Notes: a model not told the origin generated them from the letters alone. Counted from the stretch's first letter, positions 8,977 through 17,197 are shown. The stretch is DNA of 64,000 bases from Tessaracoccus antarcticus (GCF_003688855.1 NZ_REFW01000002.1:682001-746000); one strand, 5' to 3'. Program-made: numbers and translations.

Positions 8977-9546
8977 GTGACGGACGAGTCCGCAGGCAAG
9001 GCAACGGCGCAGCCGGTGCTGCAGGATCTGCTGTTCGAAGGTGACTTCTCGCCGCTGCCCGTCGACATGGGCTTCCGCGGTCCCGTCGCCCACCGTGTCG
9101 CAGGCATCACCTATCGCCAGCTGGACTACTGGGCACGCACAGGTCTGGTGGTTCCCGAAATCCGCCAGGCGGGAGGCTCCGGCACCCAGCGCCTCTACTC
9201 CTTCCGGGACATTCTGCTCCTGCGCGTCGTCAAACGCTTCCTGGACGTGGGGATATCGCTGCAGCAGATCCGCGTCGCCATCGAGCACCTGCGCGCCCGT
9301 GGCGTCGAGGACCTCACCGAGATCACGCTGCTCTCCGACGGTTTCAGCGTGTACGAGTGCACCACCGCCAGCGAGTTGTACGACCTGTCCAAGGGCGGTC
9401 AGGGAATGTTCCTGATTTCTGTCTCCAGTGTCTGGAAGGAAATCGAGGGCACGCTGAGCGCCCTGCCGTCCGAGAAGGCCGGAATCACGGCGTCCCAGGA
9501 CCCGTCCGACGAACTCGCAGCCCGACGCCGCGACCGCGCCGTCTGA
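8977..9546 (+). CDS. MerR-family regulator (Rv1830-like)
   Basis: 189-residue regulator. The winged-helix DNA-binding region spans residues about 40-115 (AGITYRQLDYWARTGLV, then RLYSFRDILLLRVVKRFLD). The C-terminal part contains DGFSVYECTTASELYDL and an alanine/charged tail. It matches Rv1830, the last gene of the conserved garA-ftsR-DUF151 block. A GAGAGAGGT ribosome binding site at 8964-8971 selects GTG 8977 over the longer in-frame ORF starting at 8845. The 189-nt gap upstream means it probably has its own promoter. Confidence 0.86.
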   Translation: MTDESAGKATAQPVLQDLLFEGDFSPLPVDMGFRGPVAHRVAGITYRQLDYWARTGLVVPEIRQAGGSGTQRLYSFRDILLLRVVKRFLDVGISLQQIRVAIEHLRARGVEDLTEITLLSDGFSVYECTTASELYDLSKGGQGMFLISVSSVWKEIEGTLSALPSEKAGITASQDPSDELAARRRDRAV

Positions 9547-9881
9547 GCCCCATCCACACCCCACAGGAACGCCCCACGGGCGGACTCAGGTGACGGACAA
9601 CATGTCGTTCCGCGCCCCGCACCTCACGAGCCCTTCGGTACACCGCCCCCTCGTGCGTCAGGGGCGGCACTCAGGAACAAGACCAACGCGACGCAGCCCG
9701 CGCACCCGCATCTGTTCCCTGAGTAGCCCCGCGACGTAGGAGCTGGGCGTATCGAAGTGCCTCCCGCACCTCACGAGCCCCCCGATGCACCGCTCGGTTC
9801 CTTTCAGGTGTCGACGTGCGACGTTGGGCGCAGGTGACGTTGGTCAGGCACGCGGGAGTCCCGTGCGGCTATTGTGCAGGC
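9547..9881. other. Repeat-containing intergenic region
   Basis: 335 nt without a gene. It holds an exact 18-bp direct repeat, CCCGCACCTCACGAGCCC, at 9616-9633 and 9763-9780. It also has a dyad CGCCCC/GGGGCG near 9644-9666 and inverted arms CTCAGGAAC (9670-9678) and GTTCCCTGAG (9714-9723). The segment CCCTGAGTAGCC, followed about 25 nt later by GTATCGAAG, resembles a dispersed intergenic repeat that I recall from other actinobacterial genomes; this is memory, not a search. No reading frame here looks coding. Confidence 0.6.
9870..9875 (+). promoter_or_regulatory. Candidate -10 element, leaderless yihY
   Basis: TATTGT lies 6 nt before GTG 9882. No ribosome binding site is visible between the two. 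Confidence 0.5.
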
Positions 9882-11138
9882 GTGAAGGAACGCATCGAGA
9901 AACTCTTGCGACGTCCCAGCGTCGCTCACCTCCTGGCCGCCAACGAGCGGTTCGGTAAACGACTCGGTCCACAGTTCGCGGGTGCCGTCACCTACTTCTC
10001 GGTCCTGTCGATGATCCCGGTACTCATGTTCGGGGTGGCACTCCTGGGCCTGACGGTCACCGTCCTGCGTCCCGATCTGCTCCCGCAGGTGCAGAACCTG
10101 CTGACGGAGCAGCTGGCGGCGATCACTGGTGTGGAGGACACCGCCAACGAGCAGGCCAAGAACTTCGCCAACACCATCAGCGAATTCGTCACAAGCACTT
10201 TCAACAGCTGGCCGTCGATCGGCATCATCGCGTTTCTGGCCGCCGCGTATTCGGGATCAAACTGGGTCAAGAACCTCAAGCACGCAGTCCGTGCCATGTG
10301 GAGGAACAAGTTCGCGGACGCCGCGGAGACCGGTGGTTTCGTCGGGGAACTCATCAGCAACTTGATCACGTTCTTCGGGTTGTTGCTGTCGGTCGGGGTG
10401 GCCGTTGCGGTCACAGCCGCCGGTCAGGCATTCCCCGAGCAGATCATCAAGTGGCTCGGCCTAGGGGGAGTCCCCGGCATCGGACTGCTTCTGCAGGCGG
10501 TGAGTCTTGTCGTGAGCCTGCTGGCAAGTTGGCTGCTCTTTGCATTTCTCTTTGTCGTTCTTCCCGGGCAATCCGCTCGTTGGCCCACGTTCCTCAAAGC
10601 AACAATTGCCGGTGCCGTGCTGATCACGGTGCTGCAGCGATTGGCCGGGGTGTTCGTCAGCCTTCTCTCCGGCAACAAGTCCGCTGGCATCTTCGGTCCC
10701 ATCATCATCCTGATGATCGTGTTCAACCTGCTGGCCACCATCATCCTCATGATCGCAGCCTGGGTGGGGACCGCTGACTCATGGGAGGCCACCAAGGCAA
10801 AGAAGGAAGCCGACAAGGCCGCCGGCGTCCACGATGAGGACGAAGTGCGCGTCGACGACGAGGACGATGACGAGGTCCCAAGGCTGTCACCCGTGACCGT
10901 TTCCGCCCGGTACCGGGCGGAGCGATGGGCGGCCACCATGGATCCTGACGACCTGCGCGCGGTCAATTACGACCCCGGCCGAGTCACGCTGAACGATCCC
11001 GACGCCACGGTGTCGCAGGAGAACGCTGCCCGCGGTGTCCGAGTGGGCCTGGGCGTGGGCTACGGCGTCGGCGCTGCCACCGGCATTGGGCTGGGTGCCG
11101 CAGTCGCCGCACTCGTGCGCAAAGTCGCCCAGCGCTGA
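9882..11138 (+). CDS. YihY/BrkB family membrane protein
   Basis: 418-residue protein. The YihY domain (about residues 20-300) has six hydrophobic segments and the family motif GAVTYFSVLSMIPVLM; the family was once wrongly called RNase BN. The C-terminal 110 residues are soluble, starting with a very acidic run (DEDEVRVDDEDDDEV) and ending in a glycine/alanine-rich hydrophobic stretch. Function unknown. GTG 9882 is chosen because a -10-like TATTGT precedes it at leaderless spacing; the ORF is open to 9816. Confidence 0.83.
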   Translation: MKERIEKLLRRPSVAHLLAANERFGKRLGPQFAGAVTYFSVLSMIPVLMFGVALLGLTVTVLRPDLLPQVQNLLTEQLAAITGVEDTANEQAKNFANTISEFVTSTFNSWPSIGIIAFLAAAYSGSNWVKNLKHAVRAMWRNKFADAAETGGFVGELISNLITFFGLLLSVGVAVAVTAAGQAFPEQIIKWLGLGGVPGIGLLLQAVSLVVSLLASWLLFAFLFVVLPGQSARWPTFLKATIAGAVLITVLQRLAGVFVSLLSGNKSAGIFGPIIILMIVFNLLATIILMIAAWVGTADSWEATKAKKEADKAAGVHDEDEVRVDDEDDDEVPRLSPVTVSARYRAERWAATMDPDDLRAVNYDPGRVTLNDPDATVSQENAARGVRVGLGVGYGVGAATGIGLGAAVAALVRKVAQR

Positions 11139-11152
11139 GCAGGGATGAGGTT

Positions 11153-11177
11153 GGAGTCGAGGCGAGAACTCGACTCC
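11153..11177. terminator. Bidirectional hairpin between yihY and fda
   Basis: GGAGTCGAG (11153-11161) and CTCGACTCC (11169-11177) form a perfect 9-bp stem with a 7-nt loop between two convergent genes. There is no T-run. Confidence 0.6.
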
Positions 11178-11189
11178 CTGTGGGCGTGG

Positions 11190-12092
11190 TCAGGTGATTG
11201 AGGCGCGGAAAATCGAATCCACGGACTCGGACAGCATGCGGTTGAAATCATCCTCTGACTGTTGGACCGTCAGTCCTTGCGTCAGTGCTCTCGAGAAACT
11301 CGCGATGAGGCCATGGTTGCGTGCCAGGCGCCGGTTGGCTTCCTCGCGGGTATAGCCACCGGAGAGCGCCACCACGCGCATCACACGGGGGTGGGCGATC
11401 AGATCTGCGTAGTGATTGTCCTTGTCGGGGATCGTCAGCTTCAACATCACGGAGCGATCCTGCGGGAGCGCGTCCAGATGGCTGCGAAGCTCAGGTTCCA
11501 GGATGTCCTCGATCTTGCCCTTGTCGGGGGATGTGATGTCCACTTCCGGCTCCAGTATCGGCACGAGTCCGTGTTCCAGGATGCGGTTACCGTATTCGAA
11601 CTGTTGAGCGAGGTTCTCCGCGATACCCCCCGGGTCGGCTGCGGCGATGACGGAACGAGCCTTGGTACCGAAAATACCCTTGGTGTGGGCGTGTTCCAGC
11701 AACTCGTCGAGGTTGTCGATGGGTTTCATGAGCCGGACACCATGGCTTTCATCGAGAAGCCCCTTGTCCACCTTCAGGATGGGCACGATGCCCTTGTCCT
11801 CCCAGAGGTAGAAAGGCGTGTCCTTGCCAGCCACCTGGCGGTTCATCGTCTGCTCAAAAAGGATTGCCGCGATGATTCTGTCGCCGCTGAACTGGGTACT
11901 CGTCATGATGCGTTCGCGCATCTGATGGACGAGATCGAACATTTCGATCTCATCCGAGTACTGGTCGTCCTGGATTCCGTAGAGGCGAAGCGCCTTGGGG
12001 GTGCTGCCCCCGCTCTGGTCGAGTGCTGCCACAAAGCCCTCGCCCGTCCTCATCTGATTTTCTTGCGCCGTATTCGTGATTTCCCTGTGCAT
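11190..12092 (-). CDS. fda: Fructose-bisphosphate aldolase class I
   Basis: 300-residue cytoplasmic Schiff-base aldolase of glycolysis and gluconeogenesis, resembling the Staphylococcus-type Fda rather than the zinc class II enzyme. It contains AALDQSGGSTPKAL, VPILEPEVD and the Schiff-base lysine region MLKLTIP (K218), with a phosphate-binding ALSGGYTREEA. A GGAGGGG ribosome binding site lies directly before ATG 12092 on the minus strand, and TAGACT at 12109-12114 is a likely -10. Neighbouring pfp is the previous glycolytic step; the two face the same way but have separate signals. Confidence 0.95.
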   Translation of the reverse strand: MHREITNTAQENQMRTGEGFVAALDQSGGSTPKALRLYGIQDDQYSDEIEMFDLVHQMRERIMTSTQFSGDRIIAAILFEQTMNRQVAGKDTPFYLWEDKGIVPILKVDKGLLDESHGVRLMKPIDNLDELLEHAHTKGIFGTKARSVIAAADPGGIAENLAQQFEYGNRILEHGLVPILEPEVDITSPDKGKIEDILEPELRSHLDALPQDRSVMLKLTIPDKDNHYADLIAHPRVMRVVALSGGYTREEANRRLARNHGLIASFSRALTQGLTVQQSEDDFNRMLSESVDSIFRASIT

Positions 12093-12108
12093 GACCCCTC
12101 CTGGCCGG

Positions 12109-12114
12109 AGTCTA
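12109..12114 (-). promoter_or_regulatory. Candidate -10 element of fda
   Basis: TAGACT on the minus strand, 16 nt before the fda start codon, upstream of its GGAGGGG ribosome binding site. Confidence 0.45.
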
Positions 12115-12211
12115 ATCTCACAGGATGATACTTGTGGGTTCCGTGGACCTTCGGCGGCCTGGTGGTCTGTCGTCGCTGTTCAGGGTGACGACGTTCGTCC
12201 TCGGGATACGC

Positions 12212-12240
12212 AAAAGACCGGACCCTTGGCGGGGTCCGGC
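12212..12240 (-). terminator. Rho-independent terminator of pfp
   Basis: On the minus strand an 8-bp CCGGACCC/GGGTCCGG stem is followed by TTTT. It lies 19 nt after the pfp stop. The stem core recurs in the terminator at 63301-63331. Confidence 0.85.
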
Positions 12241-12258
12241 CTCTCGTGCAGCGGAGAA

Positions 12259-13479
12259 TCAATGAGCCGTGGCGGGCTTGGGGTCTCCCTGGCCGGTGGC
12301 GTGCAGCATGTCGACGAACCACTCCTGAGTGATGTCAAAGGCCTTGCCGCCGGCGATGCGGTCGAAGGCGATGGCGGAGAGCTTGTCGCCATTCTCCTCG
12401 TCCTCGCCGATCACACCGGACTCGCCGCGGAGGGCGCAGTCAACGGCCAGGTCCGTGCACTTCTTGATGAGTGCGAGGTCCGCGTCGTTGGCGGCGGCTG
12501 AACGTGCGAAGTATCCCGACTTCTGCACCATGACCTTTTCTGCATCCAGGCGATCCGCGAACCGGTCGGCGAACCATTTGCCGGGGTTGACCTTGTCGAG
12601 CTTCACGTGGCCGAAGGGATCGCGGGGGATCGTCTCGCCCGCAGCTTCCATCTCCGCGACGATGGCGTCGAGGCCTGCACCCTCTGACAGGAAGATGGTG
12701 ACGTTGCCCACCTCGTCCATGATCTTGTGGAGACGATCCGCCTCGGCGGCCATGTCGATCTCGGCCTCCGGCACGTATACCGCGTGGACGTCCCACGCCT
12801 CACGGCTGAGCCCGATCTCCGGCAGCCATTCCTGAGCGTCCAGCCACTTGACGTATTCGGCTGCGGTGGCAGCGGTCAGCCAACCGCAGTGGCGTCCCAT
12901 GACTTCGTGGATGATCAGCATTCGGGAACCGGAGTTGTGTTCCGCTATGACGTTCTGCGCGAAGATCGCCCCCTGCTCGGCGGCCGTCCAGGCGCCGAGG
13001 GACTGCTTGATCGGAATCACGTCGTTGTCGATGGTCTTTGGCAGGCCCACGACAGTCAGCGGGTAGTCGTTGTTGGCCAGGAAGGCCGCAAGGTCCGCCG
13101 CGGTGGTGTTGGTGTCGTCGCCGCCGATGGTGTGCAGGACGTCGACGCCGTCGGCCACGAGCCGGTCAGCCGCCACCTTCAGCGGGTCGGCACCCGGCTC
13201 GACGAGCCCGCGCTTGACGAGGTTTTGCAGGTTGGTCAGCTTCACCCGCGAGTTGCCGACGGGGGAGCCACCGAACTTGTGCAGTAGGCCCGCCTTTGCA
13301 CGCACGGCGTCGGTCACCTCGAGGTAATCACCCTGCAGGAGTCCTTGGTAGCCGTGGCGATAGGCGATGATCTCGACCTCAGGGGCGAGTTCCGTGTACC
13401 GCTCGATCAGACCACCGATGGCGGACGAGAGACAAGGCGCGAAACCACCTGCTGTGAGGATGGCTACCTTCTTGACCAT
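12259..13479 (-). CDS. pfp: Pyrophosphate-dependent 6-phosphofructokinase
   Basis: 406-residue enzyme interconverting fructose 6-phosphate and fructose 1,6-bisphosphate with pyrophosphate as phosphoryl donor. The phosphate-donor loop reads GGDD (119-122); the second aspartate excludes ATP in this family. The PKTIDND motif (147-153) carries the PPi-specific lysine K148 and the catalytic aspartates, and MGRHCGW binds the sugar phosphate. It is close in design to the Propionibacterium freudenreichii enzyme. An AAGGAAAGG ribosome binding site precedes ATG 13479, and a TAGGCT -10 candidate lies about 35 nt further upstream. Confidence 0.95.
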   Translation of the reverse strand: MVKKVAILTAGGFAPCLSSAIGGLIERYTELAPEVEIIAYRHGYQGLLQGDYLEVTDAVRAKAGLLHKFGGSPVGNSRVKLTNLQNLVKRGLVEPGADPLKVAADRLVADGVDVLHTIGGDDTNTTAADLAAFLANNDYPLTVVGLPKTIDNDVIPIKQSLGAWTAAEQGAIFAQNVIAEHNSGSRMLIIHEVMGRHCGWLTAATAAEYVKWLDAQEWLPEIGLSREAWDVHAVYVPEAEIDMAAEADRLHKIMDEVGNVTIFLSEGAGLDAIVAEMEAAGETIPRDPFGHVKLDKVNPGKWFADRFADRLDAEKVMVQKSGYFARSAAANDADLALIKKCTDLAVDCALRGESGVIGEDEENGDKLSAIAFDRIAGGKAFDITQEWFVDMLHATGQGDPKPATAH

Positions 13480-13638
13480 TGCATACCTTTCCTTGGAAAA
13501 TCTGACGGCGCCAGCCTATTGCACCCGTCCGCAAAGAGGGTCAGCGGGTATCGCGAGGCGGTCGCCTCCCGCTCTTCGGTTCTCCACAACTTGGCCGCGT
13601 GACCTTGACGTGGCCGCTCCCGATGGCAGCATGGACAG

Positions 13639-14004
13639 ATGCAGGACCAACGGGGGCTCAGCAACGGGGTGCAGGTCACCCTGCTGTTCCCACTCGCGTT
13701 CGGGGTATTGCTGCTCACGCTTCAGTGGGCCATGGTGTCCTGGGCTGGCGCAACCGCACTGGCGGCCGCCCAGGACGGTGCCCGCAGTGCAGCCGCCATC
13801 AATGGTTCCGCCCCCGCTGGGCAATCGACGGCGTTGGCTGCGGCGGACAACGGTTCCCTCTTGGGGCTCGATGTGACCGTCACGCGCACCGCAGACCGCA
13901 CCACCGTGACGGTGAGCGGACTCGCACCATCGGTTCTGCCGGGTTTCACGTCCCGGGTGAGCAAGAATGCTCAGGTCCCCACCGAGAGGCTCACTGGCCC
14001 CTGA
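13639..14004 (+). CDS. TadE-like pseudopilin (first)
   Basis: 121-residue protein. A short charged N-terminus (MQDQRG) is followed by a hydrophobic helix LSNGVQVTLLFPLAFGVLLL, as in TadE/Flp-type prepilins; the Gly-Leu junction after QRG is the expected prepilin-peptidase region. The rest is small-residue rich and extracytoplasmic. First gene of a five-gene co-oriented set of secreted or surface proteins. The ribosome binding site is weak. Confidence 0.72.
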   Translation: MQDQRGLSNGVQVTLLFPLAFGVLLLTLQWAMVSWAGATALAAAQDGARSAAAINGSAPAGQSTALAAADNGSLLGLDVTVTRTADRTTVTVSGLAPSVLPGFTSRVSKNAQVPTERLTGP

Positions 14005-14110
14005 GGGGGAGTTGTCCACAGACTCACGACGAGCCCTATCGCGTGAGCCTATTGGATGGCAATATTCCCCGTACGGGCAACGAAGCCCGTCCGACGGGGA
14101 GGGGCCTGAT

Positions 14111-14752
14111 GTGAGACCCGGGACGCTGTTGGTGGCGCTGGCCTCAGTGATCATCGTGTCGGCCTGTTCGCCGACCGGTGCCCTGACCCCCACTTCCGTG
14201 CCGGAAACCCCACCGCGGACGACCTCGATCAGCCAGAGCCCCACAATCACCGAGACTTCCACTCCTACCGCCACACCGACGCCAAGTCCCAGCGTCTTCG
14301 AGTCATTCCCACCGCCACCTGCTGACGAGACACCGGAGCAGGCCGCCATCCGGCAGGGCTGGATGAACTACTGGGTAGTAGTAGACACGTTCTCGAAGAA
14401 CCCGATAGCGAGCGACTATTCAAAAACTCAAGAGGTGACGGTATCGCAGAGCGAACAAAGTAAAGCCATCTTGGATGACATTGCGCACCTTCGAGATAAC
14501 GGCTGGAAGGTAGTTGGTGATCAGGTACTGAGGCAACTTACTATCGGAACACCGAAAGTTTCTGGGTCGATGAAAACTGTCGAGTTGACCTACTGTTACG
14601 ACGGCACGCATCGAAAAGTTGTATCAGCTGAGACTGGCATCGACGCAAAAATCGACTCGCCTGACTTTCTAAAGGAACAAGCGCTGTTCGAAGAAGGACA
14701 AGATGGAATTTGGCGAGCGTCAAGTATCCTGAATAGGCGAGAATCGTGCTGA
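14111..14752 (+). CDS. Lipoprotein in the TadE-like cluster
   Basis: 213-residue secreted lipoprotein with no recognised domain. The signal peptide ends in the lipobox IVSAC, with the lipidated Cys near residue 20. A proline/threonine-rich linker of about 50 residues is followed by a globular part from about residue 75 (RQGWMNYWVVVDTFSKN). The GGGGAGGGG run at about 14095-14104 before GTG 14111 selects this start. Codon use changes inside the gene: the linker is GC-rich, while from about 14370 on A/T-ending codons are common. It overlaps the next gene by 7 bp. Confidence 0.72.
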   Translation: MRPGTLLVALASVIIVSACSPTGALTPTSVPETPPRTTSISQSPTITETSTPTATPTPSPSVFESFPPPPADETPEQAAIRQGWMNYWVVVDTFSKNPIASDYSKTQEVTVSQSEQSKAILDDIAHLRDNGWKVVGDQVLRQLTIGTPKVSGSMKTVELTYCYDGTHRKVVSAETGIDAKIDSPDFLKEQALFEEGQDGIWRASSILNRRESC

Positions 14753-15684
14753 AAAAAACCTTGGGGTGTTTGATTCTCGTTCTTATTTTGTCAATTCTAA
14801 ATCTGCCTACCGTTCAGGCAGACGCGGGTTGCAAGACTCAAAGCCGATTTGACGCGGTTTGCACTGTGGAGTTAACGGTAGTCCGGGAAACAGTTGCTAA
14901 TCCAAAGCAGGAGTCGAGATCAAGAAGTGAATCCGGTGGGGAAGCCGCGCGAGTCTGTACATTCGGCGCGCGAGAGATTCCCTGTTCCACAGGCGCAGGC
15001 GCCTGGGTCGCTTCGCAGTCCTCGTGGTGTCGAGTTGCTTCTGCTCAACCTCCGAGATCGTCTTCCCTGTGGGGCGGACGCAGTGAGGGCTCCATCATGT
15101 CCTGCACTCGCCCTGGATTCACCGGGATCCCAGACCTCGGAATGGTGTACCAGACGTGGTTGCCCGATGCCGCGGTGGCGGCGCCGCCTCCTGACCCCGA
15201 GGTATTGGCGCGACGAGCTATTGCCCGAATGATGCTGCGCGCCGTCGAATTGGGCACGTTTCCCATGTCCGTCGCTGCAGACCCCGACGCTCTGGGCTAC
15301 GTCGGATGGAATGTCTGGTTGTGGGCGGAGGACCCGGGACCCACCACGTGGGGACCGGTGACCATGTCGGTCTCCGAGGGTGGATACAGCGTCACGGCCA
15401 CCGCGAGAGTCTCCGACGTCGTTTGGGACATGGGCAACGGGGACACAATCACCTGCGGCGCAGGAACACCCTGGAATCCGCAGTTGACCCACAACGAACC
15501 GTCCCCGGACTGCGGGTACCAGTACCAGCGCGAGGGGGAGTACGAGGTGACGGCCACATCGCACTGGGAAGTGCAGTGGTCCGGCATTGGTGAATCCGGG
15601 GTTATCCCTCTGGACCTGAGCGACACCGCAGACTTCCGCATCGCCGAGGTTCAGGTGGTCAACGTGGCAGTCGGGAACGGCTGA
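14746..15684 (+). CDS. Secreted protein of the TadE-like cluster
   Basis: 312-residue exported protein of unknown function. A signal peptide (MLKKTLGCLILVLILSIL) is cleaved near PTVQADA. The middle is cysteine-containing and variable. The C-terminal 140 residues (from YVGWNVWLWAEDPGPTTWG) hold a conserved aromatic/glycine-rich domain with GDTITCGAGTPW and CGYQYQREGEYEVTATS that recalls PKD-like folds. The first 190 nt have A/T-rich codons, and codon use returns to normal from about 14940. Proteins with this C-terminus are often mislabelled ATP/GTP-binding in actinobacterial genomes, as I recall. The start is GTG overlapping the lipoprotein stop. Confidence 0.7.
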   Translation: MLKKTLGCLILVLILSILNLPTVQADAGCKTQSRFDAVCTVELTVVRETVANPKQESRSRSESGGEAARVCTFGAREIPCSTGAGAWVASQSSWCRVASAQPPRSSSLWGGRSEGSIMSCTRPGFTGIPDLGMVYQTWLPDAAVAAPPPDPEVLARRAIARMMLRAVELGTFPMSVAADPDALGYVGWNVWLWAEDPGPTTWGPVTMSVSEGGYSVTATARVSDVVWDMGNGDTITCGAGTPWNPQLTHNEPSPDCGYQYQREGEYEVTATSHWEVQWSGIGESGVIPLDLSDTADFRIAEVQVVNVAVGNG

Positions 15685-15688
15685 CGCC

Positions 15689-16114
15689 GTGCACGTGCAC
15701 CGACGGGAGAGGGGGAACGCGGTGGCACTGGAGGCCGCGGTGATCATTCCTGTCATCGTGCTGTTCGTGGGTCTCGTCATCATCCTGGCGAGCGATGCGC
15801 TCGCACAGCAGGCCGTCGGTGCCGCAGCGTCCCAGGCAGCCCGGGCAGCATCACTCGAACGGTCTCCACAGGCCGCGCGACGTGCGGCGGAGTCGGCGGT
15901 GGGGGCGGCGCTGTCGGACTCGAACGTGGCGTGCCGCGAACAGAGCGTCTCGGTGGACACGGCCGGGTTGCGGGCACCACGGGGGACTCCCGCCCGGGTG
16001 ACTGTGACAGTGACCTGCGTCGTGGCGTACGACGTGTCCTTTCCCGGATTCCCCGAGCAACGACGGATGACGCAGACCCGCTTCTCGCCTGTGGACACCT
16101 ACCGGGGCCGATGA
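15689..16114 (+). CDS. TadE-like pseudopilin (second)
   Basis: 141-residue protein beginning MHVHRRERGNAVALEAA, followed by a 20-residue hydrophobic helix. ERGN-A-ALEA is the classic TadE pattern, with processing after Gly and a Glu in the mature helix. The remainder has two cysteines and many alanines. It starts at GTG 15689, 4 nt after the preceding stop, and is followed by another pseudopilin 1 nt after its own stop. Confidence 0.8.
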   Translation: MHVHRRERGNAVALEAAVIIPVIVLFVGLVIILASDALAQQAVGAAASQAARAASLERSPQAARRAAESAVGAALSDSNVACREQSVSVDTAGLRAPRGTPARVTVTVTCVVAYDVSFPGFPEQRRMTQTRFSPVDTYRGR

Positions 16115-16115
16115 C

Positions 16116-16517
16116 ATGCGTGACCAGCGGGGGTCTCTCGCGGTGTGGACGGCGCTGGTGATGCCCGCGTTCGTTCTCTGCGTCGGTCTTGGAGTCGACT
16201 TCGCGGGGCATGCAGCCGCGCAGCAGGAAGCCAGAGCAGTCGCGGGTGAAGCGGCACGGGCGGCCGGGCAGTACCTGCAGGTGAGTGAAGGACGGGTGCG
16301 ACCGGACAAGTTCAGGGCCGAGCGCGCGGCCCTTGACTTCGTTGCTGCGTCGTCGCTGACAGGCACCGCTGTGGCGGATCCGGATGGCAGCATCACGGTA
16401 ACCGTCCACGGAACCTTCCCCACACAGTTTCTGGGAATGATTGGCATCAACACCCTGCCGCTGGATGCAACCGGTTCGGCTCGTGTCGTCTCCGTGATTG
16501 CAGGGAACGAGGAATGA
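16116..16517 (+). CDS. TadE/TadG-like pseudopilin (third)
   Basis: 133-residue protein starting MRDQRGSLAVWTALVMPAF, the TadG-style N-terminus found in Flp-pilus and Tad-secretion clusters. One membrane helix is followed by an alanine-rich extracytoplasmic domain with VTVHGTFPTQF. It is the last gene of the cluster. No CpaF ATPase, TadB/TadC platform or prepilin peptidase gene lies in this window. Confidence 0.78.
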   Translation: MRDQRGSLAVWTALVMPAFVLCVGLGVDFAGHAAAQQEARAVAGEAARAAGQYLQVSEGRVRPDKFRAERAALDFVAASSLTGTAVADPDGSITVTVHGTFPTQFLGMIGINTLPLDATGSARVVSVIAGNEE

Positions 16518-16534
16518 GACGGCTTACGACAGCC

Positions 16535-16540
16535 TAGGGT
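16535..16540 (+). promoter_or_regulatory. Candidate -10 element, leaderless YciO gene
   Basis: TAGGGT lies 6 nt before ATG 16547. The intervening GGGGGA might also act as a weak ribosome binding site. Confidence 0.45.
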
Positions 16541-16546
16541 GGGGGA

Positions 16547-17167
16547 ATGGCTCAGTACTACGACGTGCATCCAGAGAACCCGCAGGCGCGCAGCATCAAC
16601 CAGGTCGCCCAGATCCTGAGGGACGGTGGCCTCGTCGCCTACCCCACGGACTCCTGTTACGCGCTTGGTTGTGCACTGGGCAACGCGGACGGGATCGCCA
16701 GGATCAAGCGCATCCGGCACCTCGACGACAAACACCACTTCACGCTCGTGGTGGACGAGTTCGCAAAGTTGGGCCCCTACGTGGACATGGACAACTGGGT
16801 GTTCCGCTCCATCAAGGCCGTCACGCCGGGCAGCTACACCTTCATACTCCCCGCCACCCGGGAGGTACCGAAGATGATGCAGCACCCCAAGAAGCGCTCC
16901 GTGGGTGTGCGAATTCCGCAGCACCGCACGGCCCTTGCACTGCTGGCGGCTCTGGACGCCCCGATGCTCAGTTCAACGCTCCTCCTGCCGGGCGAGGAGG
17001 AATCACCCACCGACGGGTGGGCGATCAAGGAACTGCTGGACCACGAGGTGGATGCGGTCCTCGACTCGGGAGACGTGGGTAGTGAGCCCACCACCGTGGT
17101 GGACATGACCAGCGGTGAACCCGTGGTGGTGCGCGTTGGCGCAGGGGACCCCTCACCCTTCGAGTGA
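16547..17167 (+). CDS. Sua5/YciO/YrdC family protein
   Basis: 206-residue protein of the threonylcarbamoyl-AMP synthase superfamily (tRNA t6A modification). The YrdC fold is complete, with LVAYPTDSCYALGC, the KRSVGVRIPQH nucleotide-binding stretch and SSTLLLPGEE. Its length and the KHHFTLVVDEF block place it with YciO-type proteins, whose substrate is less certain than that of Sua5 or TsaC. Monocistronic by position. Confidence 0.88.
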   Translation: MAQYYDVHPENPQARSINQVAQILRDGGLVAYPTDSCYALGCALGNADGIARIKRIRHLDDKHHFTLVVDEFAKLGPYVDMDNWVFRSIKAVTPGSYTFILPATREVPKMMQHPKKRSVGVRIPQHRTALALLAALDAPMLSSTLLLPGEEESPTDGWAIKELLDHEVDAVLDSGDVGSEPTTVVDMTSGEPVVVRVGAGDPSPFE

Positions 17168-17197
17168 GGGTGGGGCGGCCGCCATACTGATCGTGTG

